Assembly (NCBI GenBank): GCA_965651135.1
Contig: CBFGRJ010000402.1
Coordinates: 1 to 6,828, forward strand
Length of the DNA stretch: 6,828 nucleotides
DNA from: JAICQQ01 sp965651135
GTDB taxonomy: Bacteria; Myxococcota_A; Polyangia; Polyangiales; Polyangiaceae
Reading direction: 5' to 3'
The notes under the pieces are model-generated. The model was not told where the DNA came from. It saw only the letters and a list, made by a program, of their open reading frames with translations, and did no database searches. A program made the translations under genes and the position numbers. Below, piece after piece: positions 4,558 through 6,828 of the stretch (positions within the stretch are counted from its first letter, which is position 1; every line of letters starts with the position of its first letter).

Positions 4558-6494
4558 GAGGCCTTGCTTGGGTTGCGCGCTCGGCGTAGCCGAGTCAGCC
4601 GCGCGGTCACGTCCTTGGCGGTCGCGACGATCCGAGCAGCCTCGTCACCCTGAGTCTGACCCGTAAAGCGCGCGGTTTCGCATTGCGCGAAGAGCGCGTT
4701 CACGGCGTGCGCGATTTCGGGATCGACGTTTCTCTCGGTCAGACGCTGAGGCAATTCCGTTCGCAACAAGCCGCGCGCTTTCAGTCCAGTCGCTGCTTCG
4801 ATGGCGAGAAACAGCGCGCGCTCGGCTTCTGCCAGCGCCGCTTCTGGGTTCCCTTGGTCGAGCTGCGCCTGCGCATCTTGCAGGGCACGGCTGGCCAGCT
4901 TGGTGACATCCTCACGGCGCGAGGCCACTTTCTGCCCGAGTTGCCGCGCCACTCGCGCTGAAATCCCTGCCACGGTCACCATGACCGGCCCAAGGCCGAG
5001 CAGCGTCCAGAACCATGCCGAATCCGTGAATGGAGCCCGAGTGCGCGGCGCTTCACCGAGTGTCGTACGGGCCTTCATCGCCCCGCTGAGCCTAGAGGCT
5101 TGCGCTTGGCGTTGCTCCATCTGCTTGGCCTCGACGGCGGCAGAGGGGGATACCTGGATGCTGCCTAGCGCCGCCCTGGCCGTGTGATAGGCATTTCTGC
5201 CCGGATCCCAATAGGGCAAGCGCAATTCACCGAGATCGACGCTGCCAGCTTTGTTGAGGCGTACCACGTACTGAAAATGGCGGCTCCCCTGAACGATGGA
5301 GTTCTGCGGCGCGACCTCGCCACGCACCTGCGGCTCGAGCCACTCGACCCCGGCCTGCTGAGGAACGTCCAGCTTGAGAGGGAGATTGCCCGTACCTTTC
5401 AACGTGACCGATACCGAAACGGCATCTCCTTGCCGTACCGTTCTCGGCTCGACCTCCGCACTGAGCTGGTAGCGCCCGACGTCTCCGATGCGATACCCAG
5501 ACGGTCGCCCTTGCAGCGGAGGTTCGGTGACTTTCAACGTCAACAGGGCGCTTTCTCGCGTCAGAACCTGGTTGCCGTGCGCCGGGTAGCCCCGCCCGTA
5601 GAACCCCATCCGCATTTTACCGAGCTCTAGGTTGCCCGTCCTGATCGGAAATAGGGCGACCTCTCGCACCTTGACCGCTTGCCAAATCTCGTCACCGATG
5701 TCGACCTGGTAGCGCTGTTCGTTGTACGAATTGTCCACGATGGGGAATGTGACGAACGCTGCGGTATTCGGTTCGTTGGCGTTCATTTCGCGAAACGGGC
5801 CCTGGCTACCGTAGGCGTAGATGCTCAGAGTCACCTGTTCGCCGACCACTGCCGACGTCTTGTCGAGCTTGCTTCTCAAGAAAGCGATCGAGTCCGGCGC
5901 GCTCTTCACCGCATACTCAGCCGGATAGTCCGGTACGAAGGGACTGGGAGCGCTGAACGGGTCGTCGCCCAAGGGATCATCGAAGAGCCCGGGTGGCAGC
6001 AACGAGCCGCGTCGCCGGCGGAAAAAGTCGAACGGGTCGCTGGGCAGCCCTCCCGGTGCGCGCCTCGTGCCTGGCCCTTGCCCTGGTGGCAGTACGGTGA
6101 CCACGACGGCGTCGCCCTGGTATTGCTTCGAGCCCACCAAGACCGACGGAGGTCCCACCCTCAGCTGCCCAGTCTTGGTGGGAGTGATCGACCAAGTGGC
6201 GGTAAAACCATGCCTCTGCTCGATGGTTCCGCCACGCATCACGACCTGCTGTTGGGTGCTCATGCTGGGACCGTGCACGACGGCACCGGGTGGCGCTGGC
6301 AAGCGCGGACTCGAGGGAACCGGCTGCCCTGACTCGACCAGCGCGCTCAGCTCGAGCTGGAACGTCTGGCCCTGTTCGACGGTGGTTTGGCTTACCTGCG
6401 TGCGCAAGCGCACTCCAGACTGCGCTATGGCCGGCAGTGTCCAGCACACCGCTGCAAGCGCCACTTGTGCTCCAAGGCCTGCGAGCGGTCTCAC
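4554..6494 (-). CDS. batD: BatD-like membrane-anchored protein
   Basis: A 646-residue BatD-family protein. The signal peptide is 1-24 or 25 (cut near P-A-I-A-Q). Residues 28-135 form a first beta-rich domain opening with V-S-Q-T-T-V-E-Q-G-Q-T-F-Q-L-E-L, the usual BatD N-terminal pattern. Residues 136-192 are a Pro/Gly/Asp linker containing D-P-F-D-F-F-R-R-R-R. Further beta domains follow at about 195-325 (including S-A-V-V-G-E-Q-V-T-L-S-I-Y) and 338-450 (P-R-T-V-R-Q-G-D-A-V-S-V-S-V-T). One membrane span lies at about 493-515. A helical cytoplasmic tail follows at 520-640 (E-A-A-L-A-E-A-E-R-A-L-F-L-A-I-E-A-A-T-G-L-K). The large domain should lie in the periplasm, where it probably joins the VWA proteins of the Bat complex; the detailed role is unknown. 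The start is GTG 6492-6494, overlapping the upstream TGA as GTGA, with a GGAGG 4 nt before it. It is followed directly by batE through an ATGA overlap. Confidence 0.9.
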   Translation of the reverse strand: MRPLAGLGAQVALAAVCWTLPAIAQSGVRLRTQVSQTTVEQGQTFQLELSALVESGQPVPSSPRLPAPPGAVVHGPSMSTQQQVVMRGGTIEQRHGFTATWSITPTKTGQLRVGPPSVLVGSKQYQGDAVVVTVLPPGQGPGTRRAPGGLPSDPFDFFRRRRGSLLPPGLFDDPLGDDPFSAPSPFVPDYPAEYAVKSAPDSIAFLRSKLDKTSAVVGEQVTLSIYAYGSQGPFREMNANEPNTAAFVTFPIVDNSYNEQRYQVDIGDEIWQAVKVREVALFPIRTGNLELGKMRMGFYGRGYPAHGNQVLTRESALLTLKVTEPPLQGRPSGYRIGDVGRYQLSAEVEPRTVRQGDAVSVSVTLKGTGNLPLKLDVPQQAGVEWLEPQVRGEVAPQNSIVQGSRHFQYVVRLNKAGSVDLGELRLPYWDPGRNAYHTARAALGSIQVSPSAAVEAKQMEQRQAQASRLSGAMKARTTLGEAPRTRAPFTDSAWFWTLLGLGPVMVTVAGISARVARQLGQKVASRREDVTKLASRALQDAQAQLDQGNPEAALAEAERALFLAIEAATGLKARGLLRTELPQRLTERNVDPEIAHAVNALFAQCETARFTGQTQGDEAARIVATAKDVTARLTRLRRARNPSKAS

Positions 6495-6828
6495 TTGTCC
6501 TCCATACCTCCCACGACTGGGGCGCGGTTTTTCGCATCCTGTTGCTGGAAGGTGGGAGCTTGTTCGAGCATGTCCAGCATGCGGTCGTCTTGATTCACGG
6601 AGCTTTGCCTTGGCTCCTGCTCTTGCTCTTGCTCTTCGGGCTTCTGCTCTTCGGGCGCCTGATCGTCCTGATTTCGACCGCCGTCTTCCCCAGCGTCTGG
6701 TGTTTGTTCGCCAGAGTCTGGCTCGTCTTGGCCGCCGTCATTGCCGGCGTCCGGCGGGCCGCCGTCCGGCTCGCCCGAATCCGGTTCTGCATCGGGTCCC
6801 GCATCTGGCTCAGAGTCGGGTTGGTCAG
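6491..6828 (-). CDS. C-terminal part of a BatC-type protein (5' end outside window)
   Basis: An open frame of 111 codons enters from the right edge and ends at TGA 6491-6493. It has no start codon of its own until near its end. The first 50 residues are Asp/Pro/Gly rich (P-D-A-G, P-D-S-G-E and D-G-G units). Residues 56-72 are Pro/Glu/Gln rich (Q-A-P-E-E-Q-K-P-E-E-Q-E-Q-E). The last 38 are more ordered: N-Q-D-D-R-M-L-D-M-L-E-Q-A-P-T-F-Q-Q-Q-D-A-K, then M-E-D-K. A long charged linker followed by a short M-L-D-x-L-E-type helix fits the end of TPR proteins placed just before batD in Bat operons. The TPR domain itself is not visible, so the name rests on position and tail style. A BatB-BatC (VWA plus TPR) fusion is equally possible. 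Of 111 residues, 34 are D/E and 7 are K/R. The stop overlaps the batD GTG, so the genes are one transcript. Confidence 0.72.
   Translation of the reverse strand, partial: DQPDSEPDAGPDAEPDSGEPDGGPPDAGNDGGQDEPDSGEQTPDAGEDGGRNQDDQAPEEQKPEEQEQEQEPRQSSVNQDDRMLDMLEQAPTFQQQDAKNRAPVVGGMEDK
6499..6503 (-). promoter_or_regulatory. Shine-Dalgarno site for batD inside the BatC-type stop region
   Basis: On the minus strand A-T-G-G-A-G-G-A-C-A-A precedes GTG; the GGAGG sits only 4 nt from the start, closer than the usual 6-9 nt. With the GTGA stop/start overlap this suggests that batD translation is coupled to the gene before it. Confidence 0.55.
6614..6661. repeat. Short tandem repeats in the BatC-type linker
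   Basis: Plus-strand hexamers CTCCTG, CTCTTG, CTCTTG, CTCTTC run through 6614-6637 and encode Q-E units. A 15-bp unit, CTCTTCGGGCTTCTG (6632-6646) and CTCTTCGGGCGCCTG (6647-6661), is a tandem copy with two mismatches that encodes Q-A-P-E-E and Q-K-P-E-E. Slippage-prone repeats of this kind can change linker length without shifting the frame. Confidence 0.6.

Noticed and set aside
5679..6332. Long plus-strand open frame (217 codons) antisense to batD
   Set aside because: It lies wholly within batD, has no ribosome binding site, and its Arg/His-rich product looks like the usual complement of GC-rich coding DNA. BatD has a clear family pattern on the other strand.
1..6828. tRNA, rRNA, CRISPR array, insertion sequence or phage element
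   Set aside because: No regularly spaced repeats, transposase or integrase coding patterns, terminal inverted repeats or tRNA-like folds were seen on reading both strands.

Overview
The window reads as a stretch of a high-GC bacterial chromosome. The best guess is Myxococcota (Polyangia-like, formerly Deltaproteobacteria). Three things suggest this: GC-rich codon use with GTG starts, a Bat (aerotolerance-type) gene cluster whose TPR protein has a tail rich in Asp-Ala-Gly and Pro-Glu-Gln, and envelope-type genes with long Pro/Asp linkers. This is inference from style and gene content; no rRNA or other marker gene is present.

Layout. Positions 1-236 (minus) hold most of a moaD-like molybdopterin synthase small subunit that runs off the left edge. 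It is divergent from a TerB-like gene at 314-799 (plus), with candidate promoters in the 77 bp between them. The TerB-like gene converges tightly on an unrecognised acidic protein of 193 aa (816-1397, minus). A 206 bp gap (1398-1603) with an inverted repeat and a spaced direct repeat separates that gene from a divergent VanW-family envelope protein of 638 aa (1604-3520, plus). A small 66-aa single-span membrane protein with a clear ribosome binding site follows (3576-3776, plus).

The right half (3742-6828, minus) is the distal end of a Bat operon. In transcription order it has the C-terminal 111 residues of a BatC-type protein (6491-6828, cut by the window edge), BatD (4554-6494) and BatE (3742-4557). 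They are joined by 4-nt stop/start overlaps (GTGA and ATGA), so they are surely co-transcribed and probably translationally coupled. BatD (signal peptide, beta-rich extracytoplasmic region, one membrane span) and BatE (signal peptide, TPR-like helices, two membrane spans, SH3-like domain) are membrane-anchored partners of the MoxR/DUF58/VWA proteins normally encoded upstream in such clusters. Their exact biochemical job is still poorly defined.

The small membrane protein gene and batE overlap tail to tail by 35 bp, and a near-perfect palindrome lies inside that overlap. I see no RNA genes, mobile elements, CRISPR arrays or integration sites. I found no clear new defence or biosynthetic system. 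The least explained items are the 193-aa acidic protein, the 66-aa membrane protein and the low-complexity tail of the BatC-type protein.
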